Of a DNA stretch of 64,000 nt, positions 35,700 through 44,873 are shown piece by piece. The translations under genes and the position numbers were made by a program. Source of the DNA: JAPLHP01 sp963720375 (GTDB lineage Bacteria; Chloroflexota; Dehalococcoidia; UBA2247; RBG-13-53-26); contig CAVRFM010000002.1 in NCBI GenBank assembly GCA_963720375.1, positions 102,835 to 166,834 of the forward strand, given 5' to 3'. The notes below the pieces were generated by a model. That model was not told where the DNA came from, made no database searches, and saw only the letters and a list, made by a program, of their open reading frames with translations. Positions within the stretch are counted from its first letter, which is position 1. Each line of letters begins with the position of its first letter.

Positions 35700-36365
35700 C
35701 TAGTACTTGGAAACCTTCACTTCCTCCATCCTGCCAGTGACCATGAAGACTACCCGTTCGCAGATATTCGTTACCCGGTCAGCGATGCGCTCCAGATTAC
35801 GAGCTACCCAAATTAGATATTCCGCTCGGGGGACAGCCGTTGGAGTAGCCAGCATGATAACGAGCAACTCCCGGAACACCTGCTCGTTCAACGCATCAAT
35901 CTCATCGTCCTCGCCTGGGATTCTCCTGGCCACTTCAAGATCTCTGTTAATGAAGGCCTGCATGCTGCGCTTCAGCATGTCTGATGCTTTCTCCGCCATG
36001 CGAGGGATGTCAATGAGTGGCTTCAGGGGAGGCTTATCCCCCAGCATAACAGCAATTTTGGCGATGCCTTCAGCATGATCTCCCATCCGCTCAAGGTCAA
36101 CGATCACATTTAACACGGCAACTACTACACGGAGATCACTTTCGGTGAGCCGCTCTGTCTTTAGCAACCGGATGCAGTCTTCCTCAATTTCGAAACGCTT
36201 ACGATTGATTTTCAGATCGTTCTCAACAATCTGCTGTGCCAAGGCTAAATCTCTGTTCTTCAAGGCTTCAACCGAACCTCTGATAGCCACATAGACCATG
36301 TCGGCTAACACAACCATGTTGTCCAGAATCTCTTCCAAGTGCTTCTCGATGGTTCTCCGCCCCAT
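35700..36365 (-). CDS. phoU: PhoU-like phosphate-uptake regulator
   Basis: About 221 residues, two similar three-helix bundles. The family metal-binding motifs E/D-x3-D are seen as DLERMGDHAEGIAKI (~85-99) and NLERIADRVTNICERV near 190. PhoU inhibits the PhoR/PstSCAB phosphate system. Neither pst genes nor pho regulators are adjacent. The frame allows TTG at 36377 overlapping the upstream stop (TTGA) or ATG at 36365; the latter is reported because it is an ATG, though its ribosome site is poor. Possibly cotranscribed with the membrane protein gene just upstream. Confidence 0.85.
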   Translation of the reverse strand: MGRRTIEKHLEEILDNMVVLADMVYVAIRGSVEALKNRDLALAQQIVENDLKINRKRFEIEEDCIRLLKTERLTESDLRVVVAVLNVIVDLERMGDHAEGIAKIAVMLGDKPPLKPLIDIPRMAEKASDMLKRSMQAFINRDLEVARRIPGEDDEIDALNEQVFRELLVIMLATPTAVPRAEYLIWVARNLERIADRVTNICERVVFMVTGRMEEVKVSKY

Positions 36366-36373
36366 ATTACTCG

Positions 36374-36664
36374 TCAATCCTTGTTCTTCGGGTCAATTTC
36401 ATGACGCCGTAGTTCTGCCCTATCCAGTTCTCTTTTCATATCCCTGATCCTGATGTTGAGACTGACTCTATCAATTATCTCGAAAAGCGCCCATTTCAAA
36501 AGCATACCCCCAACACCAAGATAGAACCAGACGAAAGTCACGAAGGAGGGATGAGACCAGATGAAGTACATCACCCTCGCCCAGAGTAAGGAAAAACCGA
36601 TTCCTACCAGGACTTTGTAGAAATTGATGCTAACCTTGGACAACCTTTTCAGAATATATCTCAT
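36374..36664 (-). CDS. Small membrane protein upstream of phoU
   Basis: About 96 residues from the ATG at 36664; an ATG at 36778 would add 38 residues of poor composition. Two hydrophobic segments (VLVGIGFSLLWARVMYFIW and SFVTFVWFYLGVGGMLLKWA) are followed by a charged helix (IRIRDMKRELDRAELRRHEI). No family recognised. It ends at the phoU start with an overlap and is probably in the same transcript. A role in phosphate signalling is possible only by context. Confidence 0.5.
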   Translation of the reverse strand: MRYILKRLSKVSINFYKVLVGIGFSLLWARVMYFIWSHPSFVTFVWFYLGVGGMLLKWALFEIIDRVSLNIRIRDMKRELDRAELRRHEIDPKNKD

Positions 36665-36869
36665 GCCATTACCGCGATTGCCATCGGTTCCAAATCGGTA
36701 CTCCGGGATGAAGCACATTATAATATAAGTCCGCAGCAGACTGCACATTAGACTAGTAAGCTTGCGCTGCAACGTCATATTTGATAAGCTTTAACCCCTC
36801 GGAAAGAGGCCATGGTTTCAAGCCGTCAGCGAGGAATCAGACACTCTACGGTGTTTTGGCCGGAAGGAT

Positions 36870-37280
36870 ATGAGGTTTGAGAGCAGCACTGAGATCAACG
36901 CAACTCCGGAGAGGATCTGGACAGCCCTTAGTGACCCTGAGGAATGGCCCCGATGGATACCATCGCTGAAGAAGATCGAGAAGCTCTCCGCCGGTCCACT
37001 AGGTGTGGGGTCGCAGTTCCGGATTACCGCCAGAGCCAGTATAACAGTCAGGTTGTCGATGAAGATTACAGAATTTGTGCCGGGGGAACGAGTGGTGATG
37101 CAGGGGAAAGTCCTGGGTACCAGGCTCACCCGCTACTATTCACTGACGCCGATAAACGGCCACACCAGAGTCACCGCCGGCGGTGAGGCCTCCGGATGGC
37201 TGGCATGTCTGATCAGCCGGGGAGGGCAAGCGCTGTCAGAAGAGATCGTACAGAGCTTCAAAAAGAAGATCGAAGGATAA
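36870..37280 (+). CDS. SRPBCC/CoxG-like lipid- or ligand-binding protein
   Basis: 136 residues of the START/Bet v1-like fold (polyketide cyclase, CoxG). FESSTEINATPERIWTALSD followed by PEEWPRWIPSLKKIE is the standard opening; beta strands and a C-terminal long helix (EEIVQSFKKKIEG) complete the fold. Such proteins bind hydrophobic ligands; no catalytic residues can be picked out. It diverges from the phoU pair and lies 24 bases before proA in the same direction. Start ATG 36870 after CGGAAGGA. Confidence 0.8.
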   Translation: MRFESSTEINATPERIWTALSDPEEWPRWIPSLKKIEKLSAGPLGVGSQFRITARASITVRLSMKITEFVPGERVVMQGKVLGTRLTRYYSLTPINGHTRVTAGGEASGWLACLISRGGQALSEEIVQSFKKKIEG

Positions 37281-37304
37281 GTCTTTCATTTCAGGAGCAA
37301 GAAG

Positions 37305-38579
37305 ATGTCATCTACTATAGACGAACTGGAGACCAAGGCCCGGGCAGCTAAGGCTGCTTCCAAGAAACTGGCCCATCTTTCCACCGAGGTGAAGAACAAA
37401 GCCCTGCTGCACATTGCCGATGGACTGGTTTCGAGCCAGGACGAAATCCTTTCCGCCAACCAGCGCGACCGCGCCGCGGCAGAGGAATCGGGGATGAGTC
37501 CAGCGATGCTTGACCGCCTGCTGCTCAACCCCAGCCGCATCGCCGGCATGGCCGGAGATGTGAGAGTAGTGGCCAGTCTGTCCGATCCTATAGGAGAGGT
37601 TTTCGATATGCGCACAATGCCCAACGGACTCCAGATTGGCAGGAAGCGAGTGCCCCTGGGAGTGATCGCCACCATCTACGAGAGCCGCCCCAATGTCACG
37701 GTGGATATCTCCACCCTGTGCCTTAAGTCAGGCAATGCGGTGATCCTCCGCGGCGGCAAGGAGGCCATACATTCCAACCTGGCGCTGGCCAAGGTGGTGC
37801 AGAAGTCAGCCTATGAAGCCAGCATACCCGAAGGCGCTGTCCAGATCATCGAATCTACGGACCGGGCCGTAGTGGACCGTATGCTGAAGATGAACGGCAT
37901 AATCGACCTCATTGTACCCCGGGGAGGGGCGGAACTGGTCAGATTTGTGGCCAGCCATGCCACCATGCCCGTGCTGGCGGGAGGGGTGGGGGTCTGTCAC
38001 ACCTACATTGACAAAACGGCTAAATTGAATGATGCCGTAGCCATTGTGTATAACGCCAAGGTCCAGCGCCCCACGGTGTGCAATGCACTGGATACCATCC
38101 TGGTCCACGCCGATATTGCCGAGCGCTTTCTGAAATCGATTGCCAGGAAGTTCGTCAAGGCCGGTGTGGAGATGCACTGCGACAAGGCTGCCCTCCGGAT
38201 ACTGAAGGACACTCCCTCATTGAAGGTGGTTCCCGCCACCGAGCAGGACTGGGGCAAGGAGTTTCTGTCCCTGATTGCTGCTGCCAAGGTAGTAAAATCA
38301 CTCGATGAGGCCCTGGAGCACATCGACCGTTACGGTTCCGGGCACTCCGAGGCCATTGTGACTGAGGACTATTCGGCGGCTCTCCGTTTCCTTGACGAAG
38401 TGGATGCCGCCTGCGTCTATGTCAACGCCAGCACGCGTTTTACCGATGGAGGTCAATTCGGTCTGGGGGCAGAGGTAGGCATCAGCACCCAGAAGTTTCA
38501 CGCCCGAGGGCCTCTGGGGCTGAAGGAGCTGACCAGCTACAAGTGGATCATCTTCGGCAGCGGCCAGGTACGGCCTTAG
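37305..38579 (+). CDS. proA: Gamma-glutamyl phosphate reductase (ProA)
   Basis: 424 residues, the family norm. NADPH-dependent second step of proline synthesis from glutamate. The aldehyde-dehydrogenase fold is evident: NRDRAAAEESG-type opening, RKRVPLGVIATIYESRPNVT near 105-125, the catalytic Cys in QRPTVCNALDTIL near 262, and GHSEAIVTEDYS toward the end. proC is nearby at 39434 but proB is not in the window. AGGAGCAAG precedes the ATG by 3-6 bases. A strong hairpin follows the stop at 38594-38624. Confidence 0.95.
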   Translation: MSSTIDELETKARAAKAASKKLAHLSTEVKNKALLHIADGLVSSQDEILSANQRDRAAAEESGMSPAMLDRLLLNPSRIAGMAGDVRVVASLSDPIGEVFDMRTMPNGLQIGRKRVPLGVIATIYESRPNVTVDISTLCLKSGNAVILRGGKEAIHSNLALAKVVQKSAYEASIPEGAVQIIESTDRAVVDRMLKMNGIIDLIVPRGGAELVRFVASHATMPVLAGGVGVCHTYIDKTAKLNDAVAIVYNAKVQRPTVCNALDTILVHADIAERFLKSIARKFVKAGVEMHCDKAALRILKDTPSLKVVPATEQDWGKEFLSLIAAAKVVKSLDEALEHIDRYGSGHSEAIVTEDYSAALRFLDEVDAACVYVNASTRFTDGGQFGLGAEVGISTQKFHARGPLGLKELTSYKWIIFGSGQVRP

Positions 38580-38593
38580 GATAGATTCGTGTA

Positions 38594-38624
38594 GTGGGTG
38601 TCAGGTCAGAGACCTGGCACCCAC
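38594..38624. repeat. Hairpin after proA, possible dispersed palindrome
   Basis: GTGGGTGTCAGGTC-AGA-GACCTGGCACCCAC forms a 14-bp stem with one G-T pair and a 3-base loop. No T-run follows, so intrinsic termination would be weak. The core TCAGGTC..GACCTGG recurs around 32562-32580, suggesting a repeated palindromic unit in this genome. Confidence 0.5.
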
Positions 38625-38727
38625 AGAATGAACCAGGCATAATAGTTTGCTCTCCGGATTCTGCTACGCACCAGAGGTCTTTTCCTACTTCAGGTTTAGG
38701 GCAAACCACGGTATACTGTTATCCGTA

Positions 38728-39429
38728 ATGGGCAAGAATCTAGCAGCGATGGAACTCAAAGCCATGGATGTTGAGCACAATATCCGTGGAGTGCAGAGGC
38801 GCATTGTCAGAGCTGCTGAAAAGGCCGGGCGATCCCCTGCTGAGATAACTGCTATTGCAGTCACCAAGACAATAGAGCCGAGCTACATTCAAGAGGCTTT
38901 CCAGGCAGGCATCAGGCACTTCGGCGAGAGCAAAGTCCAGGAAGCCAAGGACAAGATCGGGCAGCTATCGGTACTGCACCCATGTCCTATCTGGCATATG
39001 GTAGGGCACCTTCAAACCAATAAGGCCAGGATAGCAGCAGAGCTTTTCGATATGATTCAGAGCGTCGATTCCATCAGGATAGCAGAGGCTATCAGCCAAC
39101 AGGCCCAGCACACCCTGCCTATCCTCATCCAGGTGAATGTTGTCGGTGAAACAAGCAAATACGGCTTCGCTCCGGACGAGGTCCACACAGCAGTAGAGCA
39201 GATTTCCTGCCTTCCCCATCTGGAGATAAGGGGGCTGATGACCATCGCCCCGTACACCGACAATCCCGAGGACGTTCGCCCCATCTTCCGTCAGATCAGG
39301 CTGCTGAGGGATTCGCTGGGACTGGAGCACCTCTCCATGGGGATGACCAACGATTTTGAGGTGGCCATCGAGGAGGGGGCAACAATGGTAAGGATCGGGC
39401 GCGCCATCTTCGGCGAGAGGGAGGGCTAG
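38728..39429 (+). CDS. yggS: YggS-family pyridoxal-phosphate homeostasis protein
   Basis: About 233 residues. TIM-barrel fold-type III PLP protein without known catalysis. The PLP-binding Lys is in AIAVTKTIEPSYI; FGESKVQEAKDK, IWHMVGHLQTNKA and LSMGMTNDFEVAIEEGATMV are family blocks. The start is ambiguous among ATGs at 38728, 38749 and 38764, none with a strong ribosome site. It begins a run with proC, yggT and cvpA, a conserved order in many bacteria. Confidence 0.92.
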   Translation: MGKNLAAMELKAMDVEHNIRGVQRRIVRAAEKAGRSPAEITAIAVTKTIEPSYIQEAFQAGIRHFGESKVQEAKDKIGQLSVLHPCPIWHMVGHLQTNKARIAAELFDMIQSVDSIRIAEAISQQAQHTLPILIQVNVVGETSKYGFAPDEVHTAVEQISCLPHLEIRGLMTIAPYTDNPEDVRPIFRQIRLLRDSLGLEHLSMGMTNDFEVAIEEGATMVRIGRAIFGEREG

Positions 39430-39433
39430 TGCC

Positions 39434-40237
39434 ATGAGAATTGCCTTTGTCGGCGGTGGAAATATGGGCGAGGCTATGATCCGCAGCCTTCTGGGTAGAG
39501 GGATAACTAAAGCCACCGATATCACGGTCAGCGATGTCAGCGGGGCACGGCGTTCCTATCTCCATCAGGAATACGGGGTGGCTGCCGTCTCCAGCAACCG
39601 TTCTGCCACGAAGAAGGCTGAGGCTATTGTTCTGGCAGTCAAACCGGTCTCGATGCCTGATGTAATGGCAGAACTGAAGAGCTTCCTCAAGCCCGAACAT
39701 ACGGTAATTTCCATAGCCGCCGGGATAACCCTGGCCAAGCTCTGCCACGGTCTGAACCGCAACTCGGTCATACGCGCCATGCCCAACATGCCGGCCCAGA
39801 TCGGGGAAGGGATGACCGTATGGACCGCCGCCAGTGAGGCAACAGAGGAAGACAAACAGAGAGCCCGCTCGGTGCTGGGCGCTCTGGGCAAGCAGATATT
39901 TGTCTCGGACGAGAAGTATATCGACATGGCCACTGCGGTGAGCGGAAGCGGGCCAGCTTACGTCTTCCTCATCATCGAGTCATTCGTCGATGCCGCGGTG
40001 CGCATTGGCCTCCCCCGTGAAATGGCCCAGGAGCTGGTGCTGGAAACAATCTCGGGATCAACACACCTGGCCCAGAAGTCAGGCAAGCACCCCGCTGAAC
40101 TGCGGAATCTGGTCACTTCGCCAGGGGGAACGACCGCCGAGGGATTGCACCAACTGGAGGAGGGCAGCCTGCGGGCACTCCTGGCTCGGGCCATTATCGC
40201 CGGTTACGAAAAGGCAAAAGCTCTCAGAGGAGAATAG
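39434..40237 (+). CDS. proC: Pyrroline-5-carboxylate reductase (ProC)
   Basis: 267 residues. Last step of proline synthesis. NADPH-binding loop FVGGGNMGEAM at 5-15; VLAVKPVSMPDVM; the active-site region AVSGSGPAYVFLIIE near 175; and the C-terminal TSPGGTTAEGLHQLEEG. It starts 4 bases after yggS. With proA 0.9 kb upstream the two proline genes lie close together. Confidence 0.95.
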   Translation: MRIAFVGGGNMGEAMIRSLLGRGITKATDITVSDVSGARRSYLHQEYGVAAVSSNRSATKKAEAIVLAVKPVSMPDVMAELKSFLKPEHTVISIAAGITLAKLCHGLNRNSVIRAMPNMPAQIGEGMTVWTAASEATEEDKQRARSVLGALGKQIFVSDEKYIDMATAVSGSGPAYVFLIIESFVDAAVRIGLPREMAQELVLETISGSTHLAQKSGKHPAELRNLVTSPGGTTAEGLHQLEEGSLRALLARAIIAGYEKAKALRGE

Positions 40238-40240
40238 AAC

Positions 40241-40495
40241 ATGGACACCTTCGTCAGGGCTGTTTTTATTTTATGTCAACTACTCATGTGGGCCATCATA
40301 ATCCGGGCCCTTTTATCCTGGTTTCAGATCAGCCCTGATAACTTCATAATAGTTATACTCAACTACATCACCGAACCCATTCTCGCCCCTCTGCGCCGCA
40401 TAGTACCCAGAATCGATATGTTTGACCTTACGCCTATGGTGGCCATCGTCATTCTCGTGATCATCACATATCTGTTAAATCGTTTCGCCACTTAG
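40241..40495 (+). CDS. YggT-family membrane protein
   Basis: 84 residues with two hydrophobic helices (AVFILCQLLMWAIIIRALLS and MVAIVILVIITYLLN). Between them is the family segment TEPILAPLRRIVPRIDMFDL. YggT proteins neighbour proC and yggS in many genomes and have been linked to osmotic or division functions, but none is established. It starts 3 bases after proC. Confidence 0.88.
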   Translation: MDTFVRAVFILCQLLMWAIIIRALLSWFQISPDNFIIVILNYITEPILAPLRRIVPRIDMFDLTPMVAIVILVIITYLLNRFAT

Positions 40496-40570
40496 ACTTG
40501 ACCTTCTAGTATATGATATGAGTAACATAATCAAGGCCTGGCACCTGGCCTGGCTATTGCGAGGTGAAGA

Positions 40571-41074
40571 ATGACCTGGGTAGATGGAGTCATCATCGTC
40601 GTGGCATTGATCGGAGCTTTTGCCGGATTCAGGCAGGGGCTCATCATGGCCATCTTCGGTTTTCTGGGACTGATTGTCGGGGTAGCCTTCGCCGGCTGGG
40701 CTGCCGGTCCACTGGCAGATAAGATTTCCCCCAGCGGGGCGGAGTGGGCCTATGTCCTCGCCTTCATTATTGTTTTGATCATTGTTATGGTGATATTCCA
40801 CCTGGTGGGCACCATAATAAAGCAATTCATCAAATTGATCATGCTGGGCTGGCTCGATTCGCTCGGGGGGGCATTCATCGGCCTGTTTGTCGGAGCCCTG
40901 CTGGCTGCCGCTGTCATGATAGTTGTCGGTAAGTGGGCGGCCAGCGTCGGTTCATCAGGAGTAGAAGATGCCATTGGCAATTCTGCTCTCGCCAGGTTAC
41001 TGATAGATAGCTTCCGGCTTCTGCTCGCTCTCCTTCCTGAGAAATTGAACGTGGTCAGGCAATTCTTCACTTAG
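40571..41074 (+). CDS. CvpA-family membrane protein
   Basis: 167 residues with four hydrophobic segments (VDGVIIVVALIGAFAGFRQG, IMAIFGFLGLIVGVAFAGW, WAYVLAFIIVLIIVMVIFHL and GAFIGLFVGALLAAAVMIVV). The order of helices and LGWLDSLGGAFIG match CvpA, an inner-membrane protein of unknown mechanism. GAGGTGAAG precedes the ATG. Last plus-strand gene of this group. Confidence 0.85.
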   Translation: MTWVDGVIIVVALIGAFAGFRQGLIMAIFGFLGLIVGVAFAGWAAGPLADKISPSGAEWAYVLAFIIVLIIVMVIFHLVGTIIKQFIKLIMLGWLDSLGGAFIGLFVGALLAAAVMIVVGKWAASVGSSGVEDAIGNSALARLLIDSFRLLLALLPEKLNVVRQFFT

Positions 41075-41231
41075 GCAGAAACCGGAAGAATACGAGAGGC
41101 CCAGAGCCCCAGAAGATAGAAGGGTTCAGCTAATATTGACCCTTTCCTCTCATGAGGCAGTTGATACCCTCCACTAGTTGATATACCAAAACAGGAAGGC
41201 AAGAGCCATCCTGCATATTACATGCTGATCG

Positions 41232-41498
41232 CTAGGTAGCGACCGGCGTCTTCCCCGGATTCTGCTTCTTCCACTTCTCCAGGAGTTGCTCACGGGTTTC
41301 CTTATGAGCAGGATCGGGTACACAGCAGTCCACAGGGCATTGCTCTACACACTTCTGGGATGGGTACCAGCCAACACACTCAGTGCACTTGTCCGGATCA
41401 ATCACATAAATCGTGTCACCTGTCTTGATAGCATTGTTCTTGCAGTCTACCTCGCAGGCTCCACAACTGATGCACTCATCCGTAATCTTGTAAGCCAT
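41232..41498 (-). CDS. 2[4Fe-4S] ferredoxin, YfhL type
   Basis: 88 residues. First cluster motif CISCGACEVDCKNNAI; the second is CTECVGWYPSQKCVEQCPVD, with the insertion between the second and third Cys typical of YfhL-like ferredoxins. A short charged C-terminal tail follows. Cytoplasmic low-potential electron carrier; a likely electron partner for the CO dehydrogenase or the NuoF-type proteins, by inference. AAGGAGG lies upstream of the ATG. In the same direction as coaD, 15 bases away. Confidence 0.9.
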   Translation of the reverse strand: MAYKITDECISCGACEVDCKNNAIKTGDTIYVIDPDKCTECVGWYPSQKCVEQCPVDCCVPDPAHKETREQLLEKWKKQNPGKTPVAT

Positions 41499-41513
41499 CA
41501 GAAATACCTCCTT

Positions 41514-42008
41514 CTATGTTCTCTTGGACTTGGCCACGAGCTTCTTCCTCAAGGCAATGGCGGAGCATTCGGGCACAAAGACACGGACATCACCACCCCC
41601 TTGTGCCGCCTCTTTAAGCAGACTGGAACTGATAAACTGATACTCCGCACTGGACATAAGACAGATAGTATCGATGTCCGGGCAAAGCTTCCGGTTCATG
41701 AGCGCCATGTCGAACTCTCGCTCAAAATCAGAGCCCATCCGCAACCCCCTCACGATGAACTTCGCCCCTATCTTCTTGGCAAATTCAATAGTAAGGGTGG
41801 TGTATGGTTCCACGCTTACATTGGATAGATGGGACGTTGCCTCTTTGATCAATTCCGCCCTCTCCTCCGTAGTAAAGAGGAGGTTCTTCGGAGGAGCATC
41901 AAAAACACCGATAACCAGATGATCGAAGAGGGCTGCTGCCCTGGTAGCAACATCAACATGGCCCTTGGTCACCGGGTCAAAGCTGCCGGGATAAAGCGCT
42001 ATTCTCAA
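41514..42008 (-). CDS. coaD: Phosphopantetheine adenylyltransferase (CoaD)
   Basis: 164 residues. Fourth step of CoA synthesis. Nucleotidyltransferase motif YPGSFDPVTKGHVDVATRA (T/HxGH); FIVRGLRMGSDFEREFDMAL near 88; and a C-terminal ISSSLLKEAA. The start is TTG at 42008, overlapping the rsmD stop (TTGA). Upstream in-frame sequence is a read-through of rsmD in another frame and is not part of it. The rsmD-coaD pairing is common. Confidence 0.93.
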   Translation of the reverse strand: MRIALYPGSFDPVTKGHVDVATRAAALFDHLVIGVFDAPPKNLLFTTEERAELIKEATSHLSNVSVEPYTTLTIEFAKKIGAKFIVRGLRMGSDFEREFDMALMNRKLCPDIDTICLMSSAEYQFISSSLLKEAAQGGGDVRVFVPECSAIALRKKLVAKSKRT

Positions 42009-42556
42009 TTTACACCCTCCTGCTGATAGAATGAAATGGAGGTATCGCCATAATGCCGACCCTTGACCAGGTGGAATTGCCTGAAGTCCTCTGGCAGTGG
42101 CTGACGAGTCGAATGTTGCACCACTACCGTAGAGGTTCCTCCAACAAGGCAAGAATCGAACAGGCTATCCAATGTGCTCACCAGCGAGGTATCGGAGTAG
42201 GGAGGGTCCAATAACACCACGTCATACTCCTTGCTGAGTATAGAAAGTGCTTTGCTAACGCTGCAACAGTAGACCTTTGACTGTGATGTGAACCCTGTTC
42301 TCTCCAGATTACCCTTGATTACGGTGCAGGATCTCGCATTATGCTCCACGAAATCCACCCAACTGGCACCACGGCTGAGGGCCTCTATCCCCAACGCACC
42401 GCTCCCGGCATAGAGGTCAAGGGCCTGCCAGACCTCGCCGACCATGGGCTGCAGGATGGAGAATATGGCCCCCCGAACCAGTCCGGTCGTGGGACGCACG
42501 TAGGACTTCGGAGAGTCGAGCCTTGCTCCCTTCACACTGCCGGCAATAATACGCAT
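42005..42556 (-). CDS. rsmD: 16S rRNA (guanine966-N2)-methyltransferase (RsmD)
   Basis: 183 residues. Class I SAM methyltransferase: MRIIAGSVKGARLDSPKS opening, SAM loop LDLYAGSGALGIEALSRGA near 48-66, and catalytic VVLLDPPYSD near 115. It modifies 16S rRNA during small-subunit assembly. Coupled to coaD. No gene is seen in the 123 bases before it. Confidence 0.93.
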   Translation of the reverse strand: MRIIAGSVKGARLDSPKSYVRPTTGLVRGAIFSILQPMVGEVWQALDLYAGSGALGIEALSRGASWVDFVEHNARSCTVIKGNLERTGFTSQSKVYCCSVSKALSILSKEYDVVLLDPPYSDTSLVSTLDSLFDSCLVGGTSTVVVQHSTRQPLPEDFRQFHLVKGRHYGDTSISFYQQEGVN

Positions 42557-42679
42557 TTCAAACTTAAGATTATAGCCAAATTAAGCTTGCAGTCAAACAG
42601 ATTAGGACAGGAACCATTCGCCCTTCAGATAAAGGCAGATGCCATGGCTATCTGAAGACTGCCCCAGTCACCCAGGATC

Positions 42680-43774
42680 TCAGACATAGCGGAAACCTTT
42701 GTCGAGCCGGCTTAAGGCCTCTCTCTTTTCCGTACTGTCTATCTTCGCCTTCGCGGTCGCCCGGGCCAGGAGATCAATGCTCTGGTCATACGTTTTCCGG
42801 TCGACGGGGAAGGGAATGCCATCCTTGCCACCATGGGCAAAGCTGTAGCGTGCCGGATCGCGAAAGCTCGCCGGAACTCCGTAGATTAACTCGGAGATCA
42901 GACTCAGCGCCCGAATGGTCTTCGGCCCTACTCCCTCAAGGCTAAGCAATCCCTCAAAGCCTTTCGGCTGCCGCTCATAGATGACAGAGAAACCCTTGCT
43001 CAACCTATCAGGGTGAATATCTTCTACCAGGATATGATGCCGGCGCGGCAGGTCGAGCGTCTTCATCCTCTTGATATCACTCAAAATAGCCTCCGATGAC
43101 TGCGCCGTCGCTATAGAGGTGATGGCAGTTCGCGCCGGGGCGCTCTCACTGGCCACCAGGTTCAATACCTCCCCCCTTCCCTCGGAGCAAATAGCGGCAT
43201 GAGGTTCACAAACAAAGTCAGTCACCGTTTCTCCCAACCAGTGATATCTCCGAGCATAGCGGTTGACCTCATTCATGCCCTGTTGAACCACCGCCCACTG
43301 ACCCTTATCGGTAAAAAGGACAGTGTGGTGATAAAGCTGGTAGCCATCCTGCAGCGCCGAATTATCCACCTTGGCAGCCATTCGACTGGCGTAAATCAGT
43401 CTGGCAGGGTCAACCGAAATAGCCGGACCAAAGTCCTCGATTTCAGCAGGGGTTTTCCTGGAAGTACGCCCTTTCCCGCCAGCGACAAACAGCCCCAGTT
43501 CCCCCTCCAAGCCACGTAAGCCATCCTTGAGGGCACCACAAACGGTGGTAGTGACACCGCTGCTGTGCCAGTCGTAACCCAGGACACAACCAAAGGCTTG
43601 AAACCAGCACGGGTCCGAAACCCGCCGCAGCATCTCCGCCGGCCCGAAATCAGTCACAATGAAAATCGTGATCTCTCGGGCCAGCTTGGACATCCGCTGA
43701 AACAGCCAGGGAGGTGCCTTGCCGTAGTGTAGAGGTAGATTGGCTACGCCAGTTCGGGAAGCTGAACCATACAC
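42680..43774 (-). CDS. DUF763 protein
   Basis: 364 residues. The opening RTGVANLPLHYGKAPPWLFQ, the ASRMAAKVDNSALQDGYQLY segment near 130-150 and the C-terminal helix-hairpin-helix-like GLLSLEGVGPKTIRALSLI near 280-298 are hallmarks of DUF763, found mostly in archaea and a few bacterial groups including Chloroflexota. The HhH element suggests DNA binding or repair, but the function is unknown. Starts 5 bases after the leuB stop, so it is likely cotranscribed with the leucine genes. Confidence 0.85.
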   Translation of the reverse strand: MYGSASRTGVANLPLHYGKAPPWLFQRMSKLAREITIFIVTDFGPAEMLRRVSDPCWFQAFGCVLGYDWHSSGVTTTVCGALKDGLRGLEGELGLFVAGGKGRTSRKTPAEIEDFGPAISVDPARLIYASRMAAKVDNSALQDGYQLYHHTVLFTDKGQWAVVQQGMNEVNRYARRYHWLGETVTDFVCEPHAAICSEGRGEVLNLVASESAPARTAITSIATAQSSEAILSDIKRMKTLDLPRRHHILVEDIHPDRLSKGFSVIYERQPKGFEGLLSLEGVGPKTIRALSLISELIYGVPASFRDPARYSFAHGGKDGIPFPVDRKTYDQSIDLLARATAKAKIDSTEKREALSRLDKGFRYV

Positions 43775-43778
43775 GACA

Positions 43779-44873
43779 TCATGCCTTTACGCCCTTCACA
43801 ACCAGAGCGCCCATTTCCTTCGTCCCCACCCTGGTCCTCCCCTCCTCCATGATATCATAGGTACGGTAGCCTGCTTCCAGGACACTGGTCACCGCTTTCT
43901 CCACGGCCTTCGCCTCTGTCTCCAGACCGAAGGAGTAGCGCAGCATCATGGCACAGCTCAGGATAGTAGCAATCGGGTTGGCCATATTCTGGCCCGCCCT
44001 CTTGGGGGCACTGCCGTGAATCGGCTCATAAAGTCCAAAGGTCATCACGCCCGCTTTGGGCACTGCTGCCAGGCTGGCCGACGGCAGCATTCCCATGGAG
44101 CCAGCCAGCATCGAGGCCTCATCAGTCAGGATATCACCAAACATGTTCTCAGTGACGACAACATCAAAGTAGGTAGGGCGCTGTATCAGCCTCATGGCAC
44201 AGGCATCCACCAGCATATGTTCCAGTTCTACTCCGGGGTACCCGGCAGCCACTTCCGTAGCTATCTGCCGCCAGAGCCGCGAGGACTCCAGGACATTCGC
44301 CTTGTCCACTGAGACCAGCTTCTTCCGCCGACTCATGGCCAGCTCAAATCCCACTCTCAGGATACGCTCGATTTCTTTTTCCGAATAAAGCATGCTGTCC
44401 ACAGCCCGTCTGCCCTGGGAGGTCTGCCAGCGCTTCTTGGGTTTGCCGAAGTAGAGTCCGCCGGTAAGCTCACGCACCACCACCAGGTCCACCCCTCTGA
44501 CAATCTCAGGCTTCAGAGTAGTGCAATCGACAAGCATAGGGAAGATCTTGACCGGCCGGAGGTTAGCAAAAAGCCTCAATCCTTTGCGCAACGCTAGAAG
44601 GCCATCCTCAGGATGAATCTTGGCCAGAGGGTCATCCCATTTAGGGCCACCCACAGCCCCCAGCAGCACCGCCTGCCCCCGCTTGCACATCTTCAGAGTC
44701 TCAGCAGTCAGGGCAACACCGGACTGATCAATAGAAACACCACCGATAGCCCCATAGTGCAGGCAAAACTCATGTCCAAATTGCTTGCCGACTGCCTCCA
44801 ATACCTTCACTGCCTCCGCTACCACCTCAGGGCCAACGCCATCACCAGGTAAAACAGTTATGTCAAATTTCAT
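43779..44873 (-). CDS. leuB: 3-isopropylmalate dehydrogenase (LeuB)
   Basis: 364 residues from ATG 44873, which overlaps the leuD stop (ATGA). Oxidative decarboxylation in leucine synthesis. TVLPGDGVGPEVVAEAVKV opening; VRELTGGLYFGKPKK near 137; the active-site DKANVLESSRLWR near 190; NMFGDILTDEASMLAGSMG near 245; and GLYEPIHGSAPKRAG near 285. The open frame continues upstream to 45194 but only as a shadow of leuD. Confidence 0.95.
   Translation of the reverse strand: MKFDITVLPGDGVGPEVVAEAVKVLEAVGKQFGHEFCLHYGAIGGVSIDQSGVALTAETLKMCKRGQAVLLGAVGGPKWDDPLAKIHPEDGLLALRKGLRLFANLRPVKIFPMLVDCTTLKPEIVRGVDLVVVRELTGGLYFGKPKKRWQTSQGRRAVDSMLYSEKEIERILRVGFELAMSRRKKLVSVDKANVLESSRLWRQIATEVAAGYPGVELEHMLVDACAMRLIQRPTYFDVVVTENMFGDILTDEASMLAGSMGMLPSASLAAVPKAGVMTFGLYEPIHGSAPKRAGQNMANPIATILSCAMMLRYSFGLETEAKAVEKAVTSVLEAGYRTYDIMEEGRTRVGTKEMGALVVKGVKA

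Noticed and set aside
35159..35740. 193-codon plus-strand frame
   Set aside because: It runs antisense to the mgtC remnant and the end of phoU and has a random composition.
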